Below are positions 1 to 9,367 of a stretch of 34,183 nucleotides of DNA, one piece after another. Both the position numbers and the translations under genes were made by a program. The stretch is taken from positions 1 through 34,183 of the forward strand of contig PATI01000022.1 of the NCBI GenBank assembly GCA_002712335.1. Direction: 5' to 3'. The stretch's first letter is position 1. The number at the start of each line of letters is the position of its first letter. The DNA comes from Rhodospirillaceae bacterium (GTDB lineage Bacteria; Pseudomonadota; Alphaproteobacteria; MPNO01; UBA2964). The notes under the pieces were generated by a model. The model was not told the origin of the DNA, made no database searches, and saw only the letters and a list, made by a program, of their open reading frames with translations.

Positions 1-431
1 ACTTGTCCTACTAATTGTCGGTCGGCCCCACTAATAGTAATTGCCGTAGGGCGCTCACATTTAATCGTGATCCCTTCAGGAATTTCATAACGGATTTCGT
101 GACTAAATCCGAGTTGCAATACAAGAATTTTTCCTTCTACTGCTGCCCTATAGCCAACACCAACAATTTCAAGATTAACCGAAAAACCCTCATTCACACC
201 CCTGACAATATTTTGTAACAGGCTACGGGTTGTGCCCCACATTGCTCTAGCATGCGTACTATTGTTTCTTGGTCTTAATCGTATCAGGCTTTCCTCTTGA
301 ACAACTTCTACATCCTCAACAACGTCTATACTCAATTGACCGAGTTTTCCTTTAGCCGTTATGAGCTGCCCAGCGATACTGATTGTAACACTTTCTGGTA
401 CCGATACAGGACTTGATCCTACACGCGACAT
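1..431 (-). CDS. rplF: 50S ribosomal protein L6, 3' end beyond window
   Basis: Large-subunit protein near the sarcin-ricin loop and the factor-binding site. Reading the minus strand from the ATG at 431 gives about 143 residues beginning MSRVGSSPVSVPESVTIS and running open to the window edge, against about 177 for a full L6. The segments GKLGQLSIDV and RAMWGTTRSLLQNIVRGVNEGF are typical of L6. An AGGAG Shine-Dalgarno sequence lies just upstream of the start, overlapping the end of rpsH. It is the last gene of the spc part of the operon visible here; rplR and rpsE would be expected further along, outside the window. Confidence 0.95.
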   Translation of the reverse strand, partial: MSRVGSSPVSVPESVTISIAGQLITAKGKLGQLSIDVVEDVEVVQEESLIRLRPRNNSTHARAMWGTTRSLLQNIVRGVNEGFSVNLEIVGVGYRAAVEGKILVLQLGFSHEIRYEIPEGITIKCERPTAITISGADRQLVGQ

Positions 432-440
432 CACTTTCTC

Positions 441-839
441 CTAGAAAACCGTACAAATTACTTCGCCACCAACATTTTGCTCCCGCGCCTCGCCATCCGA
501 CAAAACGCCTCGTGGTGTTGATAGGATTGATATGCCCAAACCGTTATAAACACGCTGCAAATCCTTTATCTTCGAATATACTCGCCTTCCTGGTCGTGAA
601 ACTCGATGCATTTCTTTTATAACCGGCTCACCTTCGTGGTACTTGAGCTCTATTCGGATTTCGGGTAACGATCGCTCATCTTTTTGAATTTCATACCCGC
701 GAATATAACCTTCGCGCTGCAACACATCCAGAACGCCCACACGAAGTTTAGAGGAGGGACTTTTTATCGCACCTTTATTTGCTGTTTGACCATTTCGAAT
801 TCTCGTTAGCATATCGCTAATAGGGTCACTCATTGTCAT
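441..839 (-). CDS. rpsH: 30S ribosomal protein S8
   Basis: Primary 16S rRNA-binding protein of the small-subunit platform; in enterobacteria it also represses the spc operon translationally. The 132-residue product starts [17 protein letters not shown] and ends GGEVICTVF, both standard S8 termini, and its length is normal. A second in-frame ATG two codons in (MSDPISD) is an equally plausible start. It sits between rpsN and rplF in the canonical spc order and stops with TAG about 10 bases before rplF. Confidence 0.96.
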   Translation of the reverse strand: MTMSDPISDMLTRIRNGQTANKGAIKSPSSKLRVGVLDVLQREGYIRGYEIQKDERSLPEIRIELKYHEGEPVIKEMHRVSRPGRRVYSKIKDLQRVYNGLGISILSTPRGVLSDGEAREQNVGGEVICTVF

Positions 840-852
840 TTTTTATTCTCTC

Positions 853-1158
853 TTACCAACTCGACTTAACCATACCGGGAATATGACCACTAGATGCAAG
901 GTCCCTAAGCGCAATGCGGGAAATCTTAAACTTTCGATAGTATCCGCGAGGGCGGCCTGATACCTCGCACCGATTCCTTATTCTTGATGGAGCAGAATTT
1001 CGTGGCAATGCAGCAAGCTTAAGCCTCGCTTCAAACCGCGCCTCTGCTGGGCTGGACTGGTCACCTGCAATTGATTTCAAATGCGCTCTCTTCGCAGCAA
1101 ATTTTTTTGCCATCTGAATACGCTTTCGGTTTTTCTCAATAGCGCTAGTTTTAGCCAT
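853..1158 (-). CDS. rpsN: 30S ribosomal protein S14, zinc-free type
   Basis: Small-subunit head protein. The 101-residue length and the absence of paired CxxC motifs place it in the long, zinc-independent S14 class used by most proteobacteria. Recognisable pieces are [13 protein letters not shown] at the start and [20 protein letters not shown] near the end. It lies between rplE and rpsH with short gaps, as expected for the spc operon. Confidence 0.96.
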   Translation of the reverse strand: MAKTSAIEKNRKRIQMAKKFAAKRAHLKSIAGDQSSPAEARFEARLKLAALPRNSAPSRIRNRCEVSGRPRGYYRKFKISRIALRDLASSGHIPGMVKSSW

Positions 1159-1177
1159 TTTAAATCTCCCGTACCCC

Positions 1178-1714
1178 TTAATTAATAGGCAAATTCAAAC
1201 CCTTCAACAGGGCCTTTGCCTCATCATCTGATTTAGCAGATGTGACGATTACGATATCCATACCTCTAATTTCATCAACTGAGTCATAATCTATTTCAGG
1301 AAACACTATTTGTTCCTTTAATCCCATCGCATAGTTTCCGCGCCCATCAAAACTTTTTGGTGAAAGACCACGGAAATCCCGGACTTGAGGTAATGCAATG
1401 TTTATTAACCGATCTAAAAACTCGTACATTCTCTCTCGACGTAAGGTAACTTTACAACCAACTGACATACCCTCACGTAATTTAAAAGTTGCAACTGATT
1501 TTTTCGATTTAATAATCACCGGCTGTTGGCCTGAAATAAGAGCCAACTCATTTGCGGCAGAATCCATTTTCTTTGAATCTGCTGCTGCCTCTCCGACGCC
1601 CATATTAATTACAATTTTTTCAACTTTCGGCACCTCCATCGGGTTCTTATAACCGAAGTTAGAAACCAAATCTGGTTTAACGACGTCTTTATAATGTTCT
1701 TGCAAACGTGTCAT
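1178..1714 (-). CDS. rplE: 50S ribosomal protein L5
   Basis: Binds 5S rRNA and contacts the P-site tRNA from the central protuberance. I place the start at the ATG at 1714 ([12 protein letters not shown], 178 residues), because it has a GAAGGT Shine-Dalgarno sequence about 6 bases upstream and matches the usual L5 N-terminus. A longer reading from a TTG at 1732 would overlap the end of rplX. The segments [33 protein letters not shown] and RDFRGL are hallmark L5 sequence. It follows rplX and precedes rpsN. Confidence 0.96.
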   Translation of the reverse strand: MTRLQEHYKDVVKPDLVSNFGYKNPMEVPKVEKIVINMGVGEAAADSKKMDSAANELALISGQQPVIIKSKKSVATFKLREGMSVGCKVTLRRERMYEFLDRLINIALPQVRDFRGLSPKSFDGRGNYAMGLKEQIVFPEIDYDSVDEIRGMDIVIVTSAKSDDEAKALLKGLNLPIN

Positions 1715-1724
1715 ATTGTAACCT

Positions 1725-2057
1725 TCAATCAATCATTTCACCGGACGCGCGAGCAATGCGGACTTTGCGACCGTCTTCTAAAATTTTAAATCCCACTTTT
1801 GTTGGCTTACCGCTATCTGGGTCCAGCAAAGACACATTGGAAATATGTATTGCAGATTCTTTTTGATCTATTCCTCCTGGGTTATTCTGCGATGGCGCGG
1901 TATGGCGTTTAACGATATTAACACCCTGAACAAGTACCTTTTGTTGTCCCGGGTAAACCTTTAAAACATCTCCGGTCTTACCTTTGTCTTTTCCCGCGAG
2001 AACTATGACATTGTCACCTTTTCTAATGTTTTTTGTAAAAATATTTTTATTTTTCAT
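1725..2057 (-). CDS. rplX: 50S ribosomal protein L24
   Basis: Assembly-initiating large-subunit protein. The 110 residues include the KOW motif region [19 protein letters not shown] at about residues 14-32 and the conserved [15 protein letters not shown] segment. It is slightly longer than usual because of an N-terminal extension ([11 protein letters not shown]). It ends in TGA (1725-1727), which shows that TGA acts as an ordinary stop in the same operon as the TGA-interrupted rplB. Confidence 0.95.
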   Translation of the reverse strand: MKNKNIFTKNIRKGDNVIVLAGKDKGKTGDVLKVYPGQQKVLVQGVNIVKRHTAPSQNNPGGIDQKESAIHISNVSLLDPDSGKPTKVGFKILEDGRKVRIARASGEMID

Positions 2058-2068
2058 AGCAACATTTC

Positions 2069-2437
2069 CTACAAAACTTCAGGTGCAAGGGAAATAATAC
2101 GCATAAAACGGCGCCCTCTTAATTCGCGGGTCACAGGCCCAAAAATTCTTGTTCCAATGGGTTCACCTTGTGGATTAATTAATACAGCTGCATTTCTATC
2201 AAAACGGATTGACGTGCCATCAGTTCGGTGAATTTCTTTCGCGGTGCGGACAACTACCGCCTTATGAATGTCACCTTTTTTTACACGACCACGCGGTATT
2301 GCTTCCTTAACCGTTACAACGATTACATCTCCAATGCTTGCACTGCGTCTGCGGCTTCCACCAAGAATACGGATGCATTGCACACGGCGTGCACCTGAGT
2401 TATCTGCTACTTCTAAATTAGTTTCGACGTTAATCAT
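2069..2437 (-). CDS. rplN: 50S ribosomal protein L14
   Basis: Large-subunit protein at the 30S interface, forming bridge contacts with 16S rRNA. The standard 122 residues begin [20 protein letters not shown] and end [17 protein letters not shown], among the most conserved ribosomal sequences. It lies between rpsQ and rplX. Confidence 0.97.
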   Translation of the reverse strand: MINVETNLEVADNSGARRVQCIRILGGSRRRSASIGDVIVVTVKEAIPRGRVKKGDIHKAVVVRTAKEIHRTDGTSIRFDRNAAVLINPQGEPIGTRIFGPVTRELRGRRFMRIISLAPEVL

Positions 2438-2463
2438 TATTTTACTTTCAATCGGAAACGGCT

Positions 2464-2700
2464 CTATTTGCCGTCAGCAATAACCTCCCAACGCTTTGAT
2501 TTTGAAATTGGGCGACACTCACGAATCCTTACATTTTGTCCAATTTTAAAAGTGTTCTCAGCGTCATGCACTGCATACTTTTTAGATTGACGAATAAATT
2601 TTCCATAAAGTGGATGACGTACTTTTCTCTCGACCCTGACTGTCAACGTTTTATCGGTCTTATCTGAAATAACGACACCCTGTAACACTCTCTTTGGCAT
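2464..2700 (-). CDS. rpsQ: 30S ribosomal protein S17
   Basis: Early-assembly 16S rRNA-binding protein with an OB fold. The 78 residues start [18 protein letters not shown] and contain [18 protein letters not shown] and [10 protein letters not shown], all typical of S17. It begins 3 bases after the rpmC stop codon, so translation is probably coupled. Confidence 0.96.
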   Translation of the reverse strand: MPKRVLQGVVISDKTDKTLTVRVERKVRHPLYGKFIRQSKKYAVHDAENTFKIGQNVRIRECRPISKSKRWEVIADGK

Positions 2701-2703
2701 GAT

Positions 2704-2907
2704 CTACCCCTGCACCAAGTTCTTGGACCGTTCACATATCACAGTATGTATCCGCGCTATGTCTCTTCTAACCTGCTTAATCCGCGCTGTTGTTTCTAAC
2801 TGACCGCTTGCCCGCTGAAAACGCAAATTTAGCGCCTCTTTTTTAAGCTCCTGAAGTTGATCGGAAAGCTCATCTTTTGTTTTAGTTCTGAGATCGGCCC
2901 CATTCAT
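2704..2907 (-). CDS. rpmC: 50S ribosomal protein L29
   Basis: Small helical protein near the polypeptide exit tunnel, part of the docking site for trigger factor and SRP. It has 67 residues with the L29 signature [18 protein letters not shown] at about residues 22-39 and the [16 protein letters not shown] helix. It lies between rplP and rpsQ as in other S10-spc operons. Confidence 0.94.
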   Translation of the reverse strand: MNGADLRTKTKDELSDQLQELKKEALNLRFQRASGQLETTARIKQVRRDIARIHTVICERSKNLVQG

Positions 2908-2918
2908 TTCTTACTTCC

Positions 2919-3332
2919 TTATTCGGTTAGCCGCTTAACTACACGGGTCTGAAGTGGCAGCTTAGCCGCAGCAAGTGCTAAAGCAACTCTAGCTATTGGT
3001 TCGGGCACCCCATCAACCTCAAACATTATTCTCCCCGGTTTAACCCGGCATGCCCAATATTCAGGAGCCCCTTTTCCTTTTCCTTGTCGAACTTCTGCTG
3101 GCTTTTGCGAGACTGGAACATCTGGAAAAACACGGATCCAGACACGCCCAGCCCGTCTCATGTGTCTAGTAATCGCTCGCCGTGAAGCCTCAATTTGTCT
3201 CGCTGTAATTCGACCAGGTGTGGTAGCCTTAAGTCCAAAGGATCCGAAATTCAACAAAGTACCGCCTTTAGCATTTCCGTGAATCCGCCCCTTATGTGCC
3301 TTTCGGAATTTGGTACGCTTGGGAGATAACAT
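2919..3332 (-). CDS. rplP: 50S ribosomal protein L16
   Basis: Large-subunit protein that helps position A-site tRNA. I place the start at 3332 ([16 protein letters not shown], 137 residues), the canonical N-terminus, with an AGGAAGGA Shine-Dalgarno sequence about 8 bases upstream. An upstream frame extension to 3353 adds only seven atypical residues. The segments [20 protein letters not shown] and [16 protein letters not shown] are diagnostic. Confidence 0.96.
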   Translation of the reverse strand: MLSPKRTKFRKAHKGRIHGNAKGGTLLNFGSFGLKATTPGRITARQIEASRRAITRHMRRAGRVWIRVFPDVPVSQKPAEVRQGKGKGAPEYWACRVKPGRIMFEVDGVPEPIARVALALAAAKLPLQTRVVKRLTE

Positions 3333-3359
3333 TACTAAAATCCTTCCTATCACTTACCG

Positions 3360-4037
3360 TCAGCGAGCCGGCTGCTGCTCTTGAGCGCGCTTATCTTGGG
3401 CCATTGGATCATGAGCCAGAACTTCTCCTTTGAAGATCCAAACTTTTACACCACATGCACCATAAGTTGTTTGACCCGTGGCTGTTCCATAATCGACATC
3501 AGCTCTTAAAGTATGCAAGGGGACCCTTCCCTCTCGGTACCATTCAGTCCTTGCAATTTCTGCTCCACCCAATCTACCCCCACAGTTGATACGAATACCC
3601 TCAGCACCAAGACGAATTGCGGATTGCACGGCCCTTTTCATCGCTCTGCGGAAAGCCACCCGGCGTTCTAGCTGTTGAGCAATATTTTCCGCAACTAGCT
3701 TTGCATCAATCTCTGGTTTTCGAATTTCTACTATATTTAAATTAACATCGCTCCCTACCATCCCTGACAACTCGAGCCGCAGTTTTTCAATATCAGCACC
3801 TTTCTTTCCTATAACAACACCAGGACGAGCTGAGTGAATAGTCACGCGTGCTTTCTTTGCTGGACGTTCTATAACAATTTTGGAAACCGCGGCCTGAGTT
3901 AACTTTTTTGATAGGTATTCACGAAGTTTGATGTCTTCGTGAAGCATTTGGCCATACTGTTCTTCAGCATACCAACGTGAATCCCATGTCCTGTTAATTC
4001 CGAGCCTAAGCCCGATGGGGTTTACTTTTTGTCCCAT
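3360..4037 (-). CDS. rpsC: 30S ribosomal protein S3
   Basis: Forms part of the mRNA entry channel and helicase. The 225 residues begin [20 protein letters not shown], with a KH domain around residues 40-110 ([15 protein letters not shown]) and the C-terminal segment [20 protein letters not shown]. Its start overlaps the rplV stop as TAATG, a translational-coupling junction. The basic, glutamine-rich tail after residue 210 is short, as in related bacteria. Confidence 0.97.
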   Translation of the reverse strand: MGQKVNPIGLRLGINRTWDSRWYAEEQYGQMLHEDIKLREYLSKKLTQAAVSKIVIERPAKKARVTIHSARPGVVIGKKGADIEKLRLELSGMVGSDVNLNIVEIRKPEIDAKLVAENIAQQLERRVAFRRAMKRAVQSAIRLGAEGIRINCGGRLGGAEIARTEWYREGRVPLHTLRADVDYGTATGQTTYGACGVKVWIFKGEVLAHDPMAQDKRAQEQQPAR

Positions 4038-4417
4038 TATTTGGCCTCCTCACGCTCTCGAACAACAACTGTTAAATTACTAAAAGGCTTGGTTATACTG
4101 CCCGTTCGTCCTCGAGCTCTTGGCCTAAAGCGTTTTAGGGCAAAGGCTCGACCGACAGATGCCTCAGAAACGTATAAACGATCAACATCTAGTTGATGAT
4201 TATTTTCTGCATTAGCTATAGCTGACTCTAACACTCGTTTAACATCATAAGCCACTCGTTTAGGCGAAAAAGTTAAATTGGCTAACGCCTCAGAAGCTTC
4301 CTTTCCACGGATTAAACTCGCAACTAAATTAAGTTTCTGCGGACTAATGCGGATCGCTTTCGAGAAAGCCATAGCCTCGTTTTCTTTATAACGGCGTTGA
4401 GCAGATTTTTTACTCAT
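4037..4417 (-). CDS. rplV: 50S ribosomal protein L22
   Basis: Lines the nascent-peptide exit tunnel; its beta-hairpin loop is a known macrolide-resistance site. The 126 residues carry [21 protein letters not shown] near residues 20-40 and [20 protein letters not shown] near the end. The start at 4417 overlaps the rpsS stop as TAATG, supporting this start over the internal Met at about residue 16. Confidence 0.96.
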   Translation of the reverse strand: MSKKSAQRRYKENEAMAFSKAIRISPQKLNLVASLIRGKEASEALANLTFSPKRVAYDVKRVLESAIANAENNHQLDVDRLYVSEASVGRAFALKRFRPRARGRTGSITKPFSNLTVVVREREEAK

Positions 4418-4695
4418 TATGCTCTCCTGACTTTTTTATCCGCACCATGCCCTCGGAAAGTTCGCGTAGGCGAAAACTCTCCAAACTTATGGCCAACCAT
4501 ATTTTCTGTCACAAGAACTGGGATAAATTTTTGGCCGTTATATACGCCAAACGTAAGTCCCACAAACTGGGGCAAAATAGTCGAACGCCGCGACCAAATA
4601 CGAATAATTTCTTTGCGAGCGGACTTTCGCGCCGCCTCTGCCTTTTTAAGCAGGTAACCATCTACGAATGGTCCTTTCCAAATTGATCGAGCCAC
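4417..4695 (-). CDS. rpsS: 30S ribosomal protein S19
   Basis: Small-subunit head protein that forms a complex with S13 near the A site. The standard 92 residues read [20 protein letters not shown] at the start and GHKLGEF-type sequence (here [17 protein letters not shown]) near the end. It lies between rplB and rplV and ends in a TAATG overlap with rplV. Confidence 0.97.
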   Translation of the reverse strand: MARSIWKGPFVDGYLLKKAEAARKSARKEIIRIWSRRSTILPQFVGLTFGVYNGQKFIPVLVTENMVGHKFGEFSPTRTFRGHGADKKVRRA

Positions 4696-4707
4696 TAACC
4701 CACTCCC

Positions 4708-5535
4708 CTATCTTTTATGCCTACGTCGCATAATATATTTATCACTTGGCCGTTTGCCACGAGTACGTTTACCTTTTGTCGGAAGACCCCATGGAGATAC
4801 AGGGTGCCGTCCACCTGAACTTCTTCCCTCACCTCCACCGTGTGGATGGTCGACCGGATTCATCGCAACGCCGCGGACAGAAGGTCTTTTACCTAACCAA
4901 CGATTACGACCCGCTTTACCCTTATTGGTATTCTTGTTATCAGCATTGGAAACGGAACCAACAGTGGCCATTCAACGCGCTGGTACCATCCGAAGCTCTC
5001 CAGAGCTCAATCTCAATTGAGCATAACCAGCATCTTTACCTATTAACTGGACATACGCACCGGCAGCGCGAGCGATTTGCCCCCCTCCACCTGGTTTCAT
5101 CTCAACATTATGAACTATGGTACCAACCGGAATATTCTCCATTGGCATAGCGTTCCCAGGTTTAATATCAACCTGTTCGCCCGAGACGACTTGATCGCCA
5201 ATACCTAGACGTTGCGGTGCAAGAATATAAGCGGCCTCGCCATCAGTATATTTAATCAAAGCTATGAAAGCAGAACGATTTGGGTCAAATTCGAGCCTTT
5301 CGATAGTTGCAAAGACATCGTTTTTAGCTCGTTTGAAATCAATTTTACGGTAACGACGTTTATGCCCGCCACCTCTCCGGCGCATGGTTATACGACCTAG
5401 ATTATTTCTTCCGCCGTTATTATTTAAACCTTCAGTTAGGGCCTTAAACGGCTTCCCTTTCCACAATTCCGAGCGGTCTATTAAAACTAGAGCTCGTTGC
5501 GATGGGGTTGTTGGTTTAAAATTCTTTAAGGCCAT
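4708..5535 (-). CDS. rplB: 50S ribosomal protein L2, reading frame interrupted by an in-frame TGA
   Basis: L2 is essential for subunit association and sits beside the peptidyl-transferase centre. The gene is seen as two adjoining in-frame halves: 187 codons from ATG 5535 ([20 protein letters not shown]) ending ELRMVPAR, a TGA at 4972-4974, then 87 codons starting [14 protein letters not shown]. Counting the TGA as one residue gives 275, the normal L2 length. The TGA falls exactly on the cysteine that precedes M/R-A-T in bacterial L2 (alphaproteobacteria usually have C-M-A-T-V-G), so a single change TGY to TGA explains it. The second half carries [12 protein letters not shown] with the conserved histidine near the catalytic centre, so a truncated first half could not suffice. 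Possible readings are a sequencing error, a recoded or read-through UGA, or two polypeptides made by TGA-ATG termination-reinitiation. No strong Shine-Dalgarno sequence precedes the second ATG. Confidence 0.93.
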
Positions 5536-5539
5536 AATG

Positions 5540-5863
5540 TTAAACCCCTGTTGTTACATCAATCATCTCACCTTCTGCGAGTGAGACGATTGCTTTTTTA
5601 TAATCGGGCCTCTTACCAAGCCTTCCTTTAAACCGCTTAATTTTTCCTCTTTGTTTGAGAGTATTCACCGAATTAACCTTGACTTTGAACAAGATCTCAA
5701 TGGCCGCCTTTATTTGGGGCTTAGTGGCGGTCAAGGGGACCCGAAAGGTAACCTGATTATTCTCTGAACCCATTGTCGATTTTTCTGTAACTACAGGAGC
5801 AACAATCAAGTCATATGCCTGATTAATAGTTACCGTCACTGGTTTCTCTCTGCGCGCAGTCAT
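5540..5863 (-). CDS. rplW: 50S ribosomal protein L23
   Basis: Exit-tunnel protein that docks trigger factor and SRP. The 107 residues include [18 protein letters not shown] near the start and [20 protein letters not shown] in the C-terminal half. Its ATG overlaps the rplD stop as ATGA, indicating coupled translation, and rplB starts 4 bases after its stop. Confidence 0.96.
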   Translation of the reverse strand: MTARREKPVTVTINQAYDLIVAPVVTEKSTMGSENNQVTFRVPLTATKPQIKAAIEILFKVKVNSVNTLKQRGKIKRFKGRLGKRPDYKKAIVSLAEGEMIDVTTGV

Positions 5864-6480
5864 TTTAACCTCTCTACAAGCTGAGTGACCGCATCTCTGG
5901 TTAGAACTAATTTATCGCGGCGCAAAATATCATATACGTTAGCTCCCTGCTGCGGGAGGACATCTATTTGAGGTATATTAGCTGCTGCCTTGGCAAAATT
6001 TGAATCTATTTCAATTCCAGCAACAATTAAAGCAGAGTCCACACCAATTGCAGAAAGGTTTTTCGATAAATTATTCGTTTTGGGGTCATCTAACTTGGCT
6101 TGATCCAATATTATTAATTTGCCAGAAGACTGCTTACTTGAGAGGGCTGTCTTCAATGCAAGCTTGCGAACTTTCTTATTTAAAGATTGCTCATGTGATC
6201 TAACAACCGGCCCAAAAACTGTCTGTCCACCACGAAATTGTGTGGCCCTCCTGCTACCGGCCCTCGCACGTCCAGTACCTTTTTGGTTCCATGGTTTAGC
6301 GGTAGTACCCCTAATTTCTCCTATAGTCTTTGTCTTATGATTACCACCTCGCCTTTTTGCAAGTTGATAATTGACCATACGCGCCAAAATGTCCTTTCGA
6401 ACCTCAACCCCAAAAACTGTTTCGTCCAGATCTAAAGAACCAGACTTTTTATTTTCAAGAGTGATCACATCGCACTTCAT
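5860..6480 (-). CDS. rplD: 50S ribosomal protein L4
   Basis: Tunnel-lining large-subunit protein; in E. coli it also autoregulates the S10 operon. I choose the ATG at 6480 ([20 protein letters not shown], 206 residues), which begins 4 bases after the rplC stop and gives a normal length. An upstream extension to 6549 would overlap rplC and is unlikely. The segments [21 protein letters not shown] and [20 protein letters not shown] are diagnostic. It stops with TGA (5860-5862), another ordinary use of that codon in this operon. Confidence 0.96.
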   Translation of the reverse strand: MKCDVITLENKKSGSLDLDETVFGVEVRKDILARMVNYQLAKRRGGNHKTKTIGEIRGTTAKPWNQKGTGRARAGSRRATQFRGGQTVFGPVVRSHEQSLNKKVRKLALKTALSSKQSSGKLIILDQAKLDDPKTNNLSKNLSAIGVDSALIVAGIEIDSNFAKAAANIPQIDVLPQQGANVYDILRRDKLVLTRDAVTQLVERLK

Positions 6481-6484
6481 GTGC

Positions 6485-7261
6485 TTAATCCTTTTTCTCT
6501 TCTTCAACAGTGGCTGTTTCAGAGACCATAGTGTCAGTCCCTCCTTCATCTTCGGGTTTAATTTCTTCTAATGCAGTTGAATTATCCACACCAAGAATGG
6601 AGGCAGGAAAGGGAGCTTCATCAGGAGTAGCTTTCTTCTTAGCATCAGCAATCAGGACAAAACCACCTTCGGAACCGGGCACCGCGCCTTTTATCAGGAG
6701 TATTCCGCGACCGGCATCGGATGAAACCACTTCTAAATTCTGGACGGTTTTTCTAACCGCTCCCATATGGCCAGCCATTTTTTTTCCCTTCCAGACTTTT
6801 CCGGGATCTTGACTATTTCCTGTTGAACCATGACTTCTATGACTTATTGAAACTCCATGAGAAGCTTCCAAACCAGCGAAATTATGCCTCTTCATTCCGC
6901 CAGCAAAACCCTTACCAATGCTTGTACCTACAACATCAACGTGCTGGCCTGCTATAAAATGTTCAGCTGAAAGCTCAGCACCTACAGGCAAAATAGCATC
7001 CTCGCTAACACGAAATTCTGCCAATTTCTGTTTCGGCTCGACTTTTGCTTTAGCATAGTGTCCTCGCATTGGTTTGGACACATTTTTCGATTTTGCTTTA
7101 CCCCATCCGATTTGAACAGCATCATACCCATTCGCATCTTTGGTACGAACATCAACAACCTGCAGGTTTTCTACTTTTAGAACAGTAACCGGAACGTGCT
7201 GACCATCGGAAGAAAAGATCCGCGTCATGCCCATTTTTTTTGCTATTATACCCGTGCGCAT
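6485..7261 (-). CDS. rplC: 50S ribosomal protein L3 with acidic C-terminal tail
   Basis: Early-assembly protein that reaches toward the peptidyl-transferase centre. The 258 residues open with [20 protein letters not shown] and contain [17 protein letters not shown] and [28 protein letters not shown] (residues about 110-170). The last 40 or so residues are a low-complexity acidic tail ([17 protein letters not shown]) beyond the L3 core. Other alphaproteobacterial L3 proteins are also longer than the about 209-residue E. coli form, so the tail is a family trait rather than clear damage. Confidence 0.95.
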   Translation of the reverse strand: MRTGIIAKKMGMTRIFSSDGQHVPVTVLKVENLQVVDVRTKDANGYDAVQIGWGKAKSKNVSKPMRGHYAKAKVEPKQKLAEFRVSEDAILPVGAELSAEHFIAGQHVDVVGTSIGKGFAGGMKRHNFAGLEASHGVSISHRSHGSTGNSQDPGKVWKGKKMAGHMGAVRKTVQNLEVVSSDAGRGILLIKGAVPGSEGGFVLIADAKKKATPDEAPFPASILGVDNSTALEEIKPEDEGGTDTMVSETATVEEEKKD

Positions 7262-7273
7262 CAGAAATTTTTC

Positions 7274-7582
7274 CTACAATTTAATTTCTACATCTACACC
7301 GGCCGCAAGATCGAGCTTCATCAAAGCATCAACCGTTTGTGGTGTTGGATCTATTATATCCAAAAGCCGCTTATGGGTGCGGATTTCAAATTGTTCCCTT
7401 GACTTTTTATTCACATGAGGAGAACGCAGGACAGTAAATTTTTCAATTTTAGTTGGCAACGGTATGGGACCCCGTACTTCTGCGCCAGTCCTCTTCGCCG
7501 TATTGACGATTTCATGTGTAGATGTATCAAGTACGCGGTGGTCAAATGCCTTAAGCCGAATACGTATACTCTGGTTATCCAT
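7274..7582 (-). CDS. rpsJ: 30S ribosomal protein S10
   Basis: Small-subunit head protein, also the NusE partner of NusB in antitermination. The normal 102 residues begin [19 protein letters not shown] and contain [21 protein letters not shown] and [18 protein letters not shown]. It lies 41 bases after tuf and opens the S10 block. Confidence 0.97.
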   Translation of the reverse strand: MDNQSIRIRLKAFDHRVLDTSTHEIVNTAKRTGAEVRGPIPLPTKIEKFTVLRSPHVNKKSREQFEIRTHKRLLDIIDPTPQTVDALMKLDLAAGVDVEIKL

Positions 7583-7623
7583 CTAACTACCTTCCTTCAA
7601 CAAGCCGTAACCTGCCAACACAC

Positions 7624-8814
7624 TTAAGCTTTAATAGAAGCTACAACCCCAGCACCGACGGTGCGCCCACCTTCACGGATAGCAAACCGAAGACCATCAT
7701 CCATTGCAATTGGCTGGATTAGTGTAACTTCCATCGTAATATTATCTCCAGGCATTACCATCTCTGTACCTTCTGGCAACACCACAGAACCCGTCACATC
7801 CGTTGTCCGGAAATAGAATTGTGGCCGATAGTTGGAGAAAAATGGTGTATGACGCCCGCCCTCTTCTTTTGTCAAGATATAGGCCTCTGCCATAAATTGC
7901 GTATGAGGCGTAATTGACCCTGGCTGTGCCAAAACCTGACCACGCTCAACATCTTCACGATCCACACCACGCAATAAACACCCAACATTGTCACCAGCCT
8001 CTCCACTATCCAAGAGCTTACGGAACATCTCAACACCCGTGACAACTGTCTTCTCTGTATCCTTCAGACCGACGACCTCAACCTCGTCACCAACATTCAC
8101 GATACCACGCTCAACACGGCCTGTAACAACCGTACCGCGACCAGAAATTGAGAACACATCTTCAATCGGCATCAGAAAAGGTAAGTCCTTCGGACGATCA
8201 GGCTGAGGAATATAATCATCAACCGCTGCCATCAAAGCTTGAATGGCTTCTTTACCCGTTGCCGGATCACTATCCTCAAGAGCGCCCAAAGCCGTACCTG
8301 AAACAATCGGAATATCATCCCCTGGAAACTCGTAGGAACTCAAAAGTTCTCGAATCTCCAGTTCAACAAGCTCTAGCAACTCAGGGTCATCAACCTGATC
8401 AACTTTATTCATAAATACCACAATCGCAGGAACACCTACCTGACGGGCAAGCAAAATATGCTCGCGTGTCTGAGGCATAGGTCCATCTGCCGCGCTAACA
8501 ACTAAAATAGCGCCGTCCATCTGAGCCGCACCTGTAATCATATTCTTTACATAGTCAGCATGACCCGGGCAATCTACGTGTGCGTAGTGGCGATTATCCG
8601 TTTCATACTCGACGTGAGCCGTAGCAATAGTGATACCACGCTCCTTCTCTTCCGGAGCCTTATCAATCTGGTCGTACGCCGTAAAATCCGCTCCACCACT
8701 CTCAGCAAGAACCTTCGTAATAGCCGCGGTCAAAGTGGTCTTACCATGATCAACATGACCAATCGTACCAATATTGCAATGCGGCTTCGTACGCTCAAAC
8801 TTCTCCTTCGCCAT
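7624..8814 (-). CDS. tuf: Translation elongation factor Tu
   Basis: GTPase that delivers aminoacyl-tRNA to the ribosome. The full-length 396 residues carry the P-loop GHVDHGKT (about residues 19-26), switch [14 protein letters not shown] (N of NKxD) and the switch I region ERGITI. Domains 2 and 3 are intact to the terminal [10 protein letters not shown]. An AAGGA Shine-Dalgarno sequence precedes the ATG at 8814. It lies just downstream of tRNA-Tyr and tRNA-Gly and just upstream of rpsJ, so it is probably co-transcribed with both. No second tuf copy is in the window. Confidence 0.98.
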   Translation of the reverse strand: MAKEKFERTKPHCNIGTIGHVDHGKTTLTAAITKVLAESGGADFTAYDQIDKAPEEKERGITIATAHVEYETDNRHYAHVDCPGHADYVKNMITGAAQMDGAILVVSAADGPMPQTREHILLARQVGVPAIVVFMNKVDQVDDPELLELVELEIRELLSSYEFPGDDIPIVSGTALGALEDSDPATGKEAIQALMAAVDDYIPQPDRPKDLPFLMPIEDVFSISGRGTVVTGRVERGIVNVGDEVEVVGLKDTEKTVVTGVEMFRKLLDSGEAGDNVGCLLRGVDREDVERGQVLAQPGSITPHTQFMAEAYILTKEEGGRHTPFFSNYRPQFYFRTTDVTGSVVLPEGTEMVMPGDNITMEVTLIQPIAMDDGLRFAIREGGRTVGAGVVASIKA

Positions 8815-8899
8815 AGTAATATCCTTTTATTTCTGGGCCGTCTTATTTTGATTAATACATTATTGCAAACATTTTTTAAGAACTTAATTACCCCAATGA

Positions 8900-8973
8900 T
8901 GGAGCGGGCGAAGGGAATCGAACCCTCATAACCAGCTTGGAAGGCTGGGGCTCTACCATTGAGCTACGCCCGC
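8900..8973 (-). tRNA. tRNA-Gly (anticodon TCC)
   Basis: The minus strand folds as a complete cloverleaf of 74 bases including an encoded CCA. The acceptor pair is GCGGGCG/CGCCCGC, the D arm is GCTC/GAGC, the anticodon arm CAGCC-TTCCAA-GCTG-type loop has TCC as anticodon, and the T loop is TTCGATT. It lies between tRNA-Tyr and tuf on the same strand, resembling the E. coli tyrU-glyT-tufB grouping. Confidence 0.95.
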
Positions 8974-9086
8974 ATAAAGCCAGTTTTGTTCAATTGATGT
9001 CTGCTTGATAAAATCCTCTCAAAAATTTCAATTATCCAAATACTGTTATCTTCTAATCCAAAAACCTCCAAAAATATCCTACCGGA

Positions 9087-9172
9087 TGGTGGAGGGGGTT
9101 GGATTCGAACCAACGTAGGCGTAAGCCAACGGGTTTACAGCCCGTCCCCTTTAGCCACTCGGGCACCCCTCC
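9087..9172 (-). tRNA. tRNA-Tyr (anticodon GTA)
   Basis: An 86-base cloverleaf with a long variable arm, as expected for tyrosine (class II) tRNA, and encoded CCA. The acceptor is GGAGGGG paired with CCCCTCC, the anticodon loop reads CTGTAAA with GTA as anticodon, the T loop is TTCGAAT, and the long variable arm lies between anticodon and T arms. It is the first gene after the candidate promoter at 9208-9237. Confidence 0.95.
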
Positions 9173-9207
9173 TAGTTCCAATCCAGTCAGATAGAGGAAT
9201 TGGCGAG

Positions 9208-9237
9208 CAAATACGGGAAATTAGGCCTGCTTGTCAA
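9208..9237 (-). promoter_or_regulatory. Candidate sigma-70-type promoter for tRNA-Tyr/tRNA-Gly/tuf
   Basis: On the minus strand a perfect -35 box TTGACA (9232-9237) is followed after 17-18 bases by GTATTT or TATTTG (9208-9214). Then comes a GC-rich stretch and, about 36 bases later, the 5' end of tRNA-Tyr. A consensus -35 plus GC-rich discriminator fits a stable-RNA promoter. The assignment is by eye. Confidence 0.5.
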
Positions 9238-9367
9238 TGTCCTTATTCAGCTAAATACAAATTCTCCAAATACCATCTAAGGGAACTATAGTTTGAGTAT
9301 TTGCTTTAACGTCACATTAGGACGCAATATAGAAGGGCAAAAACAGAAGTGCAAGGAGAAGAAAGAC

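Noticed and set aside
4972..4974. General reassignment of TGA to an amino acid in this genome
   Set aside because: rplD, rplX, the VOC gene and the SDR at 26028 end at TGA at their normal family lengths, so TGA works as a stop; only the rplB codon is exceptional.
4746..5150. 134-residue open frame on the plus strand opposite rplB
   Set aside because: It lies wholly antisense to a strongly conserved ribosomal gene, has no recognisable domain and no ribosome-binding site; it is a by-product of L2 codon use.
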